Below, piece by piece: positions 9,376 to 17,457 of a DNA stretch of 24,308 nt. Position numbers and translations under genes: made by a program. Source of the stretch: Ga0077536 sp943370145 (GTDB lineage Bacteria; Pseudomonadota; Gammaproteobacteria; Ga0077536); assembly GCA_943370145.1 (NCBI GenBank), contig CALRPY020000064.1, positions 1-24,308 on the forward strand. Reading direction: 5' to 3'. The notes beneath the pieces are model-generated. The model worked only from the letters and a program-made list of their open reading frames with translations, searched no databases and was not told the origin of the DNA. The first letter of the stretch is position 1. The number at the start of each line of letters is the position of its first letter.

Positions 9376-11160
9376 TCAGGAGATGCCAACTTTTACGTAG
9401 CTCCCCGGTGCTGGCTCGAGCACCGGCAGGCTGCCACCTCCGGGCTGGCGTGCCGCGACCTCTCCATCGGCGTAGGCGCGCACCCAATCGTCCCATGTGG
9501 CCCACCAGGAGCCGTCCACCGGAGCCGCCGCCGCAAGCCATTCCTCAGCGTTGCCGGCGCGAGGCGATGGTCCCACCATGTGGCCGTACGCCCGTTCACC
9601 GGGCGGGTTGATGATCCCCGCCACGTGTCCCGCCTTGCCGAGGATGAATTTCACGTCGCCCCCCAGGAGCCGCGCGCCGGAATAGGTCGATTTCCACGGC
9701 GCGATATGGTCCTCGACCGTCGACACGAAGCAGGCCGGAATGTCGATTGCGCGCAGGTCGAGTGCCACGCCGGCGATCTCCATCCCGCCCGGTTGGCACA
9801 GCCTGTTCTCCTGGTACATGTTCCGCAGATAGGTGCTGTGCATGCTGGCAGGCATGCGGGTCGAGTCCGCGTTCCAGTACAGCAGGTCGAAGGGCGCCGG
9901 GTGCTTGCCAAGCAGGTAGTTGTTGACGACGAAGGACCAGATGAGGTCGTTGGCGCGCAGCAGGTTGAAGGTCGTGGCCATCTCCTTGCCATCCAGGAAC
10001 CCGGTCCTGGCCATCGATTGTTCGATGTTGTCGATCTGTGCCTCGTCGATGAACACGCCCAGATCGCCGGGTTCGGAAAAGTCGAGCATGGCGGTGAAGA
10101 AGGTGGCCGACCTGACCCTGCGGTCGCCACGCGCCTGCATGTACGCGAGGGTCGCGCCGAGCAGCGTGCCGCCGATGCAGTAGCCGATCACGTTCGCTTC
10201 CCGCTCGCCGGTCGCCTTTTCGATTGCGTCGAGCGCAGCGAGCGGCCCCGCAGCCATGTAGTCGGCGAAATCCTTGTCACGCAGGGATGCGTCGGGATTC
10301 ACCCACGAGATCACGAACACCGTATGGCCCTGGGCGACGGCCCAGCGGATGAACGAATTCCGCGGCTGCAGGTCGAGCACATAGAACTTGTTGATCCACG
10401 GGGGAACAATCAGCAGCGGACGCCTGCGCACACGGGCGGTCGTCGGCGCGTACTGGATCAGCTGCATCAGCTCGTTCTGGAAGATGACCGCCCCCGGGCT
10501 GGCCGCGATGTTTTCGCCGAGTTGGAAGCGGGATTTGTCCACCATCCTGGTGCGCAACCGGCCGGTTGCCGGATCGATGTCCTCCAGGAAGTTGCGCAGT
10601 CCCTCGATGAGGTTCGCGCCGCCGCTTTCCAGGGTGGCGCGCATGACTTCCGGGTTGGTCAGCGCGAAATTGGTCGGTGCCATCGCATCGACGAACTGGC
10701 GCGTGTAGAAGGCGACCTTGTGCATGGTCTTTTCCTCCAGGCCTTCCGTGTCGAGCGCCAGTTTCAGCAGCGCGTTCGCGTAGATCTGGTAGGTCGCCTT
10801 GATATATTCGAACACCGGGTTCGCGCTCCATTCCGGATCGCGGAAGCGACGGTCGACGGTTTGCGTTTCGGGCGCCGCCCGTTCCATGCCCAGCGAGCGT
10901 TCGAGCATCCGTTGCCACGCGGCGAGAGCCTGCCGGGAGACCTGCAGTTGCAGGGCCCACAGCTGCGTCGGGTCGCCCATGAGGCGCATTGCCAGCGCCT
11001 GGAAGCTCGAGGTGATCCCTAGGGCATCCACCTGCGGCATGGCAGGCATGAGTTTCGCGTAGTCCGCGAGCATCGCCTGCGCTTCAGCAGCGGCGCGTTC
11101 CACCGCAGCCGCAAGCCCGGCCGACGGCTCCGTGTGTTGCCCAGAGCCGCTGTGCGTCAT
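9376..11160 (-). CDS. phaC: Class I poly(3-hydroxyalkanoate) synthase PhaC
   Basis: 594 aa, the normal size for class I PhaC. It polymerises (R)-3-hydroxyacyl-CoA into PHA granules in the cytoplasm. The alpha/beta hydrolase catalytic triad is visible: Cys328 in the lipase-like box GYCIGG, Asp484 in VEDHIAPW and His512 in GKAGHVAGIINPP. The N-terminal domain segments DPEWSANPVFEYIK (about 108-121) and FYTRQFVDAMAPTNFALTNPE are typical of the PhaC N-terminal family. It starts only 5 bases after the lpdA stop, with GGAAAGG at the lpdA end serving as ribosome site, so the two are probably co-transcribed. It ends convergently 12 bases from the HDOD gene. No phaA, phaB, phasin or phaR gene is in the window, so monomer supply must be encoded elsewhere. 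Confidence 0.96.
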   Translation of the reverse strand: MTHSGSGQHTEPSAGLAAAVERAAAEAQAMLADYAKLMPAMPQVDALGITSSFQALAMRLMGDPTQLWALQLQVSRQALAAWQRMLERSLGMERAAPETQTVDRRFRDPEWSANPVFEYIKATYQIYANALLKLALDTEGLEEKTMHKVAFYTRQFVDAMAPTNFALTNPEVMRATLESGGANLIEGLRNFLEDIDPATGRLRTRMVDKSRFQLGENIAASPGAVIFQNELMQLIQYAPTTARVRRRPLLIVPPWINKFYVLDLQPRNSFIRWAVAQGHTVFVISWVNPDASLRDKDFADYMAAGPLAALDAIEKATGEREANVIGYCIGGTLLGATLAYMQARGDRRVRSATFFTAMLDFSEPGDLGVFIDEAQIDNIEQSMARTGFLDGKEMATTFNLLRANDLIWSFVVNNYLLGKHPAPFDLLYWNADSTRMPASMHSTYLRNMYQENRLCQPGGMEIAGVALDLRAIDIPACFVSTVEDHIAPWKSTYSGARLLGGDVKFILGKAGHVAGIINPPGERAYGHMVGPSPRAGNAEEWLAAAAPVDGSWWATWDDWVRAYADGEVAARQPGGGSLPVLEPAPGSYVKVGIS

Positions 11161-11165
11161 GTCCG

Positions 11166-12584
11166 TCAGCCTTTCCGTTTCGGCATATAGAGATCGGTGA
11201 TGGTGCCGCTGAAAACCTCAGCGGCCATGCCGACCGTCTCGGACAGCGTCGGATGGGGGTGGATGGTCAGGCCGATGTCCTCCGCATCGCAGCTCATCTC
11301 GATGGCGAGCGCCGCCTCGGCGATCAGATCGCCGGCAGCCGTGCCGACGATACCGGCCCCTATGACCCGCTTGTCGGCCTTGTCGAAGATCAGCTTCGTC
11401 ATGCCCTCTGCACGTCCCAGGCTCAGTGCCCGGCCGCTTGCAGCCCACGGGAACACGGCCTTCTCGATTTCCAGGCCGCGCGCGGTGGCTTCGGTTTCGG
11501 TCATGCCCACCCACGCGATTTCGGGGTCGGTGTAGGCCACGGACGGGATCACGCGGGCGTCGAATGCAACCTTGTGCCCGGCCGCGGCTTCGGCCGCAAC
11601 CCGGCCTTCGTGCGTGGCCTTGTGCGCGAGCATCGGATTCCCGGCCACGTCGCCGATTGCGAAGATATGCGGACGATTGGTTCGCATCTGGTCGTCGACG
11701 GCGATGAAGCCCCGTTCGTCGACCATGACGCCGGCTTGCTCGGCTCCAATCAACTTGCCGTTGGGGCGCCTGCCAACCGCGACCAGGATGCGGTCGAAGC
11801 GCCCGCCCTGCGGTGCCTTGGCACCCTCGAACGTTGCGGAAAGTGCGTCCGGTTCGGCAACCACGCCACTCACGCGCGTCGCGAGATGTATCGCGGACAG
11901 CCGTGCTCTGAGGCGTTTTTCGAGTGGCTTCACGAGATCCCGGTCGGCGCCGGGGATGAGGCCGTCAGCGAGCTCGACGACCGTGACTTCGCTGCCCAGC
12001 TCCGCGTAGACAGTCGCCATTTCGAGACCGATGATGCCGCCGCCGATCACGAGCAGTCGCCGGGGAATGTCGGCCAGTGCCAGCGCGCCGGTCGAATCGA
12101 TGATGCGCGGATCCTCGTAAGGCAGGCCGGGCAGCCGGACCGGCTGCGAGCCGGCAGCGATGATCGCCTGTTCGAAACGGATGGTGGATGTCGTTCCGCC
12201 GGCATTCGTCACCGCCAGCCTGTTCGCATCGAGGAAGCGCCCCTCACCGGTGACGACTTCGACCTTGCGTTGCTTCGCGAGTCCCTGCAGGCCGTGCGTG
12301 AGCTGCCCGATGACCTTTTCCTTCCAGTCGCGCAGGACCGGCAGGTCTATGCTTGGCGCGCCGAAGCTGATGCCGTGCGCCGCCATGTCGCGTGCGTCCG
12401 CGATGACCTTCGCTGCATGCAGCAGCGCCTTGGACGGGATGCAGCCCACGTTGAGGCAGACGCCGCCGAGTGCCGGTTCCCGCTCCACCAGCACCACGCG
12501 CAGCCCCAGGTCGGCGGCACGGAATGCCGCCGTATAGCCGCCGGGGCCGGCGCCGAGCACCAGTAATTGTGTGGTCGACTCCAT
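11166..12584 (-). CDS. lpdA: Dihydrolipoyl dehydrogenase (E3)
   Basis: 472 aa, the standard E3 length. It reoxidises dihydrolipoyl groups of 2-oxoacid dehydrogenase complexes and the glycine cleavage H protein, passing electrons through FAD to NAD+. Seen: the N-terminal FAD motif GAGPGGYTAA (11-20), redox-active disulfide Cys43/Cys48 (GGVCLNVGCIPSK), the NAD-binding motif VIGGGIIGLEMA, the second FAD motif FAIGDVAG, and the C-terminal catalytic pair His444/Glu449 in HPHPTLSE. It has no N-terminal lipoyl domain. AAGGAA lies 6 bases upstream of the start. It is not next to any E1/E2 genes. It sits 48 bases after yhbY and 5 bases before phaC on the same strand. gcvH, another lipoyl-system gene, is about 1.8 kb away. 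Confidence 0.96.
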   Translation of the reverse strand: MESTTQLLVLGAGPGGYTAAFRAADLGLRVVLVEREPALGGVCLNVGCIPSKALLHAAKVIADARDMAAHGISFGAPSIDLPVLRDWKEKVIGQLTHGLQGLAKQRKVEVVTGEGRFLDANRLAVTNAGGTTSTIRFEQAIIAAGSQPVRLPGLPYEDPRIIDSTGALALADIPRRLLVIGGGIIGLEMATVYAELGSEVTVVELADGLIPGADRDLVKPLEKRLRARLSAIHLATRVSGVVAEPDALSATFEGAKAPQGGRFDRILVAVGRRPNGKLIGAEQAGVMVDERGFIAVDDQMRTNRPHIFAIGDVAGNPMLAHKATHEGRVAAEAAAGHKVAFDARVIPSVAYTDPEIAWVGMTETEATARGLEIEKAVFPWAASGRALSLGRAEGMTKLIFDKADKRVIGAGIVGTAAGDLIAEAALAIEMSCDAEDIGLTIHPHPTLSETVGMAAEVFSGTITDLYMPKRKG

Positions 12585-12632
12585 GCGTATTCCTTCCCTG
12601 CTGTCAGTGCGCGTGGACGGGAGTGGGGGCGT

Positions 12633-12902
12633 TCATTCCGGCCGACGGCGAAAGAGAATGACGACGCGGCCGATCGCGCCCACGACGTCGGCATCCAGGG
12701 CGGCCGCGATCTGTCCGGTCTGCAGCACGCGACCTTCACGCTCGCCTGCCGGAAGGCGAATCTTGATCAACTCGTGCGCGTTCAGTGCTTCGTCTATCGA
12801 CGCCATCACCGCCGGCGTCACGCCGCGCTGGCCGACGATTACCACGGGCTTGAGCGCATGCGCGCGCGCCCTCAATTCCTTCTTGCCAGCTGGGGTCAAC
12901 AC
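12633..12902 (-). CDS. yhbY: YhbY-type (CRM domain) RNA-binding protein, ribosome assembly factor
   Basis: 89 aa from a GTG start. YhbY binds pre-50S particles and aids large-subunit assembly. The CRM-domain pattern is clear: LTPAGKKELRARAHALKPVVIVGQRG, then ALNAHELIKIRL and a C-terminal VVGAIGRVVILFRR, each matching the E. coli YhbY layout. The GTG at 12902 is chosen because it places the family N-terminus (xLTxxxKxxLRxxAH) at residue 2 and has AGGA upstream. An in-frame ATG at 12968 would add 22 residues with no family resemblance and no good ribosome site, so the start is uncertain. It is usually divergent from rlmE-ftsH; here it is divergent from a C13 peptidase gene and leads the lpdA-phaC unit. 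Confidence 0.88.
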   Translation of the reverse strand: MLTPAGKKELRARAHALKPVVIVGQRGVTPAVMASIDEALNAHELIKIRLPAGEREGRVLQTGQIAAALDADVVGAIGRVVILFRRRPE

Positions 12903-12989
12903 GGCTTGCGATGTCCTGATGATTGAGCAAAGCTCAGGCGCGATGAGCCTCGAGCGAACGGGCGCCATTTTGCCGCTGGATATTAACAA

Positions 12990-14375
12990 ATGACTCTGCA
13001 TCCCGGTATGCGCGCGGTCGGGGCCCATGGCCGTTCGGCCTGGCGTTTCGCCTGCCTGCTCGCGCGCAATCTCCGGCAGGGTTGCCGGCTCGCGCTTGGC
13101 CTGCCGTGCCCGCCCTTCGTGGCATCCGTCGGGCAGTTGCTGGCGCTGCTCGCGATCGGTTGGGCCTGCGCGCTGCTCGCCGACTGGCGCGCCGCGGACG
13201 GTCCGCTGCGCCTTTCCGCCTGGGGCATCGCGACCGAAGCCGCCCGAGCCTACTGGTGGCTGGCGGTGCTCGCCATCGTGGCCCTGCTGAACGGCGGGCC
13301 GGGCAGCTTCCTGCGGATGGTGGTGGCGTGCGCGGCAGCCGAACCGCTCTTGTGGGCGTTCTGGTTCGCGGCGCTCAACGTGCTGCCTGCGCTGTCGTCA
13401 CGGCTTGCCTGGCCATGGCAGGACATTATCTGGTGGAGCCTGCTCGGGTGGCAGGTATTCATCCTCGCGCGCGCCCTGCGCTTGGCGCATGCGCGCTTCC
13501 GATGGCGGATTCCAGCGCTTGCCGCGGTCTACGGCGCGGGCCTTTACGCCAGCGTCGAGTACCTGCCCGACCAGGCCCTGCTCGTGCCCGCCGATCCAAG
13601 CGCCGCGATGCCGCCGCTCGATGTCGAGGGAACCTACTATGCGCAGTCGGCGCTCCTGGGCGCCGCGCTCGCCGACGTCGGTCCGGGGCGGCCCGGCGTG
13701 CCGGATTTCTATTTCCTGGGCTTTGGCGCCTACGCCGAGGAAGCCGTCTTCCGACGCGAAGTGGCGCAGGTCCGCCGCATCGTCGGCAGTCGTCTGGACA
13801 CGAACACGCGTGCGGTGACCCTCGTGAACAGCCCGGACACGCTGCGGCAGTATCCGCTGGCCAATCGTTCCAACCTGGAATACGTGCTGCACGAACTCGC
13901 CCGGCGCATGGAACGCGAGCAGGACATCCTGTTCCTGTTCATGACATCGCACGGCACGGAAGCGGGCGAACTGGTCGTCGATTTCGGCGAGCTGGGACTC
14001 AACGACCTGCGGCCCGAGGAACTGCGCCAGATGCTGGAGCGCGCGGGGATTGGCTGGCGGGTGCTGATCGTTTCAGCGTGTTATTCGGGGGCGTTCGTGT
14101 CAGCCCTGCAGGAGCCTCGCACGCTCGTGATCACGGCGGCGGCCAGCGATCGCAGTTCGTTCGGATGTGCCCACGAGAATGCGTGGACCTATTTCGGCGA
14201 GGCCTATTTCCGCGATGCCCTGGGCGGCGGCAGTTCACTGATCGACGCCTTCGAGCACGCACGCGCGGCAATCGAGTCGCGCGAGGCCCGCGAGGGCAAG
14301 GAAGCGTCGCAGCCGCAGATGTCGGTGGGTGACGAAATCGAGGCGCACCTCGCGCGATGGGCGTCGTCGCGCTGA
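12990..14375 (+). CDS. Membrane-anchored peptidase C13 (legumain/caspase-like) protein
   Basis: 461 aa. The N-terminal part (about 45-190) holds four to five hydrophobic membrane segments (for example VGQLLALLAIGWACALL and YWWLAVLAIVALL). The rest is a soluble domain with a caspase/legumain-type His-Cys dyad: His321 in FLFMTSHGTEAGELVV and Cys364 in VLIVSACYSGAFV. The surrounding order (beta strand-SHG, then beta strand-SACYSG, then TLVITAAASDRSSFGC) matches peptidase family C13, the family of legumain and GPI8. The proteolytic target is unknown. The start at 12990 lacks a strong Shine-Dalgarno; later Met codons at residues 7 and 110 are alternatives, but the first keeps all membrane segments. 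It is convergent with gcvH and divergent from yhbY. Confidence 0.85.
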   Translation: MTLHPGMRAVGAHGRSAWRFACLLARNLRQGCRLALGLPCPPFVASVGQLLALLAIGWACALLADWRAADGPLRLSAWGIATEAARAYWWLAVLAIVALLNGGPGSFLRMVVACAAAEPLLWAFWFAALNVLPALSSRLAWPWQDIIWWSLLGWQVFILARALRLAHARFRWRIPALAAVYGAGLYASVEYLPDQALLVPADPSAAMPPLDVEGTYYAQSALLGAALADVGPGRPGVPDFYFLGFGAYAEEAVFRREVAQVRRIVGSRLDTNTRAVTLVNSPDTLRQYPLANRSNLEYVLHELARRMEREQDILFLFMTSHGTEAGELVVDFGELGLNDLRPEELRQMLERAGIGWRVLIVSACYSGAFVSALQEPRTLVITAAASDRSSFGCAHENAWTYFGEAYFRDALGGGSSLIDAFEHARAAIESREAREGKEASQPQMSVGDEIEAHLARWASSR

Positions 14376-14395
14376 GGTTTCGTCGCGCCCTCGGT

Positions 14396-14776
14396 TCAGC
14401 TCAGCGACTCGACGAAGCCTTCGTAGTCGTCGGCATCCATCAGGTCTTCGAACTCGGCGTCGTCCGCGGGTTCCAGCCTGAACAGCCAGCCGTCGTCCAA
14501 TGGTGCTTCGTTGACCCGCTCGGGCACGTCCGCGAGCGCTTCGTTGACCTCGATGACGCGCCCGCCGATTGGGCATTTCACGTCGCTCGTGGTCTTCACC
14601 GATTCGATCATCGCGCAGTCGTCGCCCTGAACGAGATCTCGTCCCACGTCCGGCAGCTGCACGTAGACGACGTCACCAAGCTGCTCCTGCGCATAATCCG
14701 AAATACCGATGGTCGCGATGCCATCCTCATCCATTCGGACCCACGCGTGCTCTTCGGTGAATCTCGCTGGGTTCAT
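14396..14776 (-). CDS. gcvH: Glycine cleavage system H protein
   Basis: 126 aa, the usual GcvH size. It carries the aminomethyl group on lipoyl-lysine between the P and T proteins of the glycine cleavage system. The lipoylation site is Lys61 in AMIESVKTTSD. Other typical segments are FTEEHAWVRM near the N-terminus, GISDYAQEQLGDVVYVQLPDVG, and NEALADVPERVNEAPLDDGWLFRL. GAGGTAGG directly upstream of the ATG at 14776 fixes the start; an open frame extends much further upstream but is non-coding. gcvT and gcvP are not adjacent. The E3 partner could be the lpdA product encoded nearby. Confidence 0.96.
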   Translation of the reverse strand: MNPARFTEEHAWVRMDEDGIATIGISDYAQEQLGDVVYVQLPDVGRDLVQGDDCAMIESVKTTSDVKCPIGGRVIEVNEALADVPERVNEAPLDDGWLFRLEPADDAEFEDLMDADDYEGFVESLS

Positions 14777-14841
14777 GGGCCTACCTCGAAGTCCTGGTAT
14801 TTGTCGTCGGTGTGGGTGTGGCTGCATCGCCGCGCAGCGGC

Positions 14842-14869
14842 TTGGCCGGCAACGGAGTTTGATACTATA
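14842..14869 (+). promoter_or_regulatory. Candidate sigma-70 promoter for the zinc-finger/yidD pair
   Basis: TTGGCC (14842-14847) and TACTAT (14863-14868, or ACTATA one base on) are separated by 15-16 bp in the 156-base divergent region between gcvH and the zinc-finger gene. The match to consensus is moderate. Confidence 0.35.
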
Positions 14870-14932
14870 GGACACATCGGAACAATGATCATGAATCCGC
14901 GCCGCGTGCGCGGCCGGGCCAGGAGACGTCGA

Positions 14933-15124
14933 ATGGAACAGCGCGAAATCATCGAAGTAAACGCAGCCGACGAGACTGCGGCCTGTGACGGCGGCGGCGG
15001 GGCGCTCGGCCACCCGCTGGTCTATCTGCGCTTCGAAGGCAAGCCCGCGGTCGATTGCTATTACTGCAGTCGACGTTTCGTGAAGCCTGGCCGCGTCGAG
15101 CCGGCGAACACCCCGGCTGCCTGA
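14933..15124 (+). CDS. Zinc-finger domain protein (zf-CHCC, NDUFS6-like)
   Basis: 63 aa. The family shares a C-H-C-C zinc site with the NDUFS6 subunit of mitochondrial complex I. Here the ligands are Cys18, His27 (GHPLVYL), Cys42 and Cys45 (DCYYCSRRF). AGGAGA lies 7 bases upstream of the chosen ATG. An in-frame ATG at 14891 would add an Arg-rich stretch and is rejected. The stop overlaps the yidD start as TGATG, so the two are coupled. The function in bacteria is not established. Confidence 0.88.
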   Translation: MEQREIIEVNAADETAACDGGGGALGHPLVYLRFEGKPAVDCYYCSRRFVKPGRVEPANTPAA

Positions 15125-15363
15125 TGACGCTGGCGGGCCGCGCCTCGCAAGTCGGCGCGCGGCTGCTGACCAGCCTCATCATCGCCTATCGTTACCTCGT
15201 CTCGCCGCTGCTCGGCCCGAGATGCCGGTACCTCCCCACCTGCTCGGAGTACGGCCTCGAGGCCATACGGCGCCACGGCCCCCTCCGGGGTGCCTGGCTC
15301 ACGCTCAAGAGAATCTGTCGCTGCCACCCCTGGGGCGGAGCGGGCCACGATCCCGTGCCGTGA
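15124..15363 (+). CDS. yidD: YidD, membrane protein insertion efficiency factor
   Basis: 79 aa. YidD is a small membrane-associated protein that supports YidC-dependent insertion of inner-membrane proteins. The family signature is nearly complete: YLVSPLLGPRCRYLPTCSEY (about 24-43), a central hydrophobic/amphipathic segment, and the C-terminal RICRCHPWGGAGHDPVP. The start overlaps the preceding stop by one base (TGATG), in agreement with family N-termini. In most bacteria yidD lies between rnpA and yidC near oriC. Here it is separated from them and follows a zinc-finger gene. It is convergent with the Nudix gene, 9 bases apart. Confidence 0.94.
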   Translation: MTLAGRASQVGARLLTSLIIAYRYLVSPLLGPRCRYLPTCSEYGLEAIRRHGPLRGAWLTLKRICRCHPWGGAGHDPVP

Positions 15364-15372
15364 CCCGTTGCG

Positions 15373-15894
15373 TCAGTTGTTGACCTCGCTGAAATCGAAC
15401 ATCTCACGCTCGATGCCGCGCGTGCGCAGCCAGTCCCTGAGCGCACGGCCGGTGCCCGCGGTCCACGGCCGGACTTTCTCGATCGGCACCCATTTGTAGT
15501 CGGCGATCTCGTCCTCCGGCACGACCACGTTGCCGGAGTGCGCGCGCAGGTGGTAGATGATGAGCAACTGGTTCTTGCGATAGAACTCGTACATGCCGAT
15601 GTAGGATTCGATCGTCGCGTCGACGCCAATTTCCTCCTTCACCTCGCGCACGACCGCCTCCTCGGGCATTTCCCCCGCTTCCAGGAAGCCGGTCACGAGC
15701 CCGTACCAGTTTGCCGGCCACCCGACGTTGCGCACGAGGATGATCTGGTTGTCCCATTCGACGATGCCGCCGACGACGGGTACCGGGTTGTCCCAGTGCA
15801 CGAAGCCGCAATGGGGGTTGGGGCAGGCGGCACGGTGGCGCCCGCCGAGGTCGCGTTGGACCAGGGGGGTGGCGCATTGCGGGCAGTAGTACAT
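15373..15894 (-). CDS. Nudix hydrolase with N-terminal zinc ribbon
   Basis: 173 aa. It hydrolyses a nucleoside diphosphate linked to another moiety. The full Nudix box G-x5-E-x7-REV-x-EE-x-GV is present at 69-91 (GFLEAGE...REVKEEIGV). A four-cysteine zinc ribbon precedes it (Cys4, Cys7, Cys24, Cys29). This architecture resembles NudC-type NADH pyrophosphatases but is shorter, lacking the N-terminal NudC domain. The substrate is therefore uncertain (NADH/ADP-ribose-like compounds are possible). It is convergent with yidD and separated by 71 bases from the upstream aminotransferase gene on the same strand. Confidence 0.92.
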   Translation of the reverse strand: MYYCPQCATPLVQRDLGGRHRAACPNPHCGFVHWDNPVPVVGGIVEWDNQIILVRNVGWPANWYGLVTGFLEAGEMPEEAVVREVKEEIGVDATIESYIGMYEFYRKNQLLIIYHLRAHSGNVVVPEDEIADYKWVPIEKVRPWTAGTGRALRDWLRTRGIEREMFDFSEVNN

Positions 15895-15965
15895 CGTCGT
15901 CCTCGCGGCAGTCGGAGCCGCTTTATTTCATTGATTGCGCGCCGGGGTCAAGCCTGCGGCGGCGC

Positions 15966-17300
15966 TCAGCGCACCGTGCGAAGGGCGCTGCGTATCAGTT
16001 CGACGATCTCCTCGATGTCGCTCTCCTCCGCGATCAGGGCTGGCCCGATCGCAATGATGTCACCCGTATAGCGCACCATCGCGCCATGGTCGAAACACCA
16101 GTGGAACACCTCCATCGCTCGCTTGCTCGGTGCGCCCGGCCGAGGCGCGAGTTCCACCGCGGCGGCCAGGCCCAGGTTGCGGATGTCGATCACGTGCGGT
16201 TCGTCGCGCAGCGAATGCACGGCGGCCTCGAGGACGGGTTCGAGGGCGCGGGCCCGCGCCATCAGGCCCTCGTCGCGATAGACCTCCAGCGCCGCCAGGC
16301 CCGCCGCGCAGGCCAGCGGATGCCCGGAGTAGGTGTACCCGTGGAAGAGTTCGACCAGGTGCTCGGGGCCCTGCATGAAGGCGTCGTGGATGTCCTTGCG
16401 CACGATCGCGCCACCCAGCGGCACCATCCCGCTGTTCACGCCCTTCGCGAAGGTGATGATGTCGGGGGTGACCCCGAAGCGCTCAGCGGAGAAGAAGTGG
16501 CCCAGGCGGCCGAAGCCGGTGATGACCTCGTCGAAGATCAGCAGGATGCCGTGCCGCGTGCAGATGTCGCGCAGGCGCTGCAGGTAGCCGACGGGCGGCA
16601 CGATCACGCCAGCCGATCCCTGCATGGGCTCGACGATCACGGCGGCGATCGTGGAGGGATCATGCAACTGCACGATGCCCTCGAGTTCGTCCGCGAGGTG
16701 CGCGCCCCAGGTTGGCATGCCCCGGCTGAACGCCATGTGCGCCAGATCGTGCGTATGCGGCAGGTGATCGACGCCCGGCAGCAGCGCGGGGGCGTAGGCC
16801 TTGCGGTTGGCGACCATGCCGCCGACGGAAATCCCGCCAAAACCGACGCCGTGGTAGCCTTTCGCGCGGCCGATGAGGCGGAAACGCGTGGCTTCGCCGC
16901 GCGCCCGGTGGCAGGCAATCGCAATCTTGAGCGCGGTATCCACGGCTTCCGAGCCGGAGTTCGCGAAGAACACGTGGTTGAGGCCCGGTGGCGCCAGCGC
17001 GGCCAGCGCGGTTGCGAGCTCGAAGCCCTTGTCGTGCATGGTCTGGAACGGCGGGGAATAATCCAGCCGCCCCAACTGGCGGACGACGGCGTCGACGATG
17101 CGTGGATGACGGTGACCTGCGTTGCAGCACCATAAACCGGACAGGCCGTCGACGATGCGGCGCCCGTCGGCGGTCGTATAATGCATGCCGGCGGCCTCGA
17201 CCACGATGCGCGGGTCGCGCTTGAACAGCCGGTTGTGCGTGAACGGCAACCACAGGGCCTCGAGGTCGAGGTGGGTATCCGGCGCGGCTCGTTCATTCAT
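15966..17300 (-). CDS. Class III aminotransferase, omega-amino acid:pyruvate (beta-alanine:pyruvate) type
   Basis: 444 aa, PLP-dependent. It transfers an omega-amino group (for example from beta-alanine) to pyruvate, giving a semialdehyde and alanine. The PLP lysine is Lys286 in ITFAKGVNSG, with Asp257 (IFDEVITGFGRLG) contacting the pyridine nitrogen. NSGSEAVDTALK (114-125) binds the phosphate. The N-terminal LWLPFTHNRLFKRDPR and GLWCCNAGHRHPRI are characteristic of the omega-amino acid:pyruvate group. GGAGA lies about 8 bases upstream of the ATG at 17300. In some bacteria this gene sits next to a methylmalonate-semialdehyde dehydrogenase gene, which is absent here, so the precise substrate is inferred only from similarity. 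It is divergent from the CHASE4 kinase gene. Confidence 0.92.
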   Translation of the reverse strand: MNERAAPDTHLDLEALWLPFTHNRLFKRDPRIVVEAAGMHYTTADGRRIVDGLSGLWCCNAGHRHPRIVDAVVRQLGRLDYSPPFQTMHDKGFELATALAALAPPGLNHVFFANSGSEAVDTALKIAIACHRARGEATRFRLIGRAKGYHGVGFGGISVGGMVANRKAYAPALLPGVDHLPHTHDLAHMAFSRGMPTWGAHLADELEGIVQLHDPSTIAAVIVEPMQGSAGVIVPPVGYLQRLRDICTRHGILLIFDEVITGFGRLGHFFSAERFGVTPDIITFAKGVNSGMVPLGGAIVRKDIHDAFMQGPEHLVELFHGYTYSGHPLACAAGLAALEVYRDEGLMARARALEPVLEAAVHSLRDEPHVIDIRNLGLAAAVELAPRPGAPSKRAMEVFHWCFDHGAMVRYTGDIIAIGPALIAEESDIEEIVELIRSALRTVR

Positions 17301-17457
17301 CGGTTTCTCTCCGTTGGCGCGGGCGCGTGGCCCGATCCTACCCTGCCGGGGCGATCGAAGGCGCGTGCCGCGGTGACGATGCTTCGGCCGGCCCCGCGGT
17401 AGCGGCCGCGCGGCCTGGGATAAAGCTCGACAACCCTGGAGCCGCTAAGGTACGCAC

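Noticed and set aside
9580..11022. 480-aa plus-strand open frame opposite phaC
   Set aside because: Antisense shadow of phaC, whose catalytic triad and full length are intact. No recognisable domain.
11253..12566. 437-aa plus-strand open frame opposite lpdA
   Set aside because: Antisense shadow of a complete E3 gene, with low-complexity composition.
14777..15013. N-terminal extension of the GcvH frame
   Set aside because: A strong Shine-Dalgarno precedes the ATG at 14776 and the family N-terminus starts there. The extension resembles no protein and overlaps the divergent zinc-finger gene.
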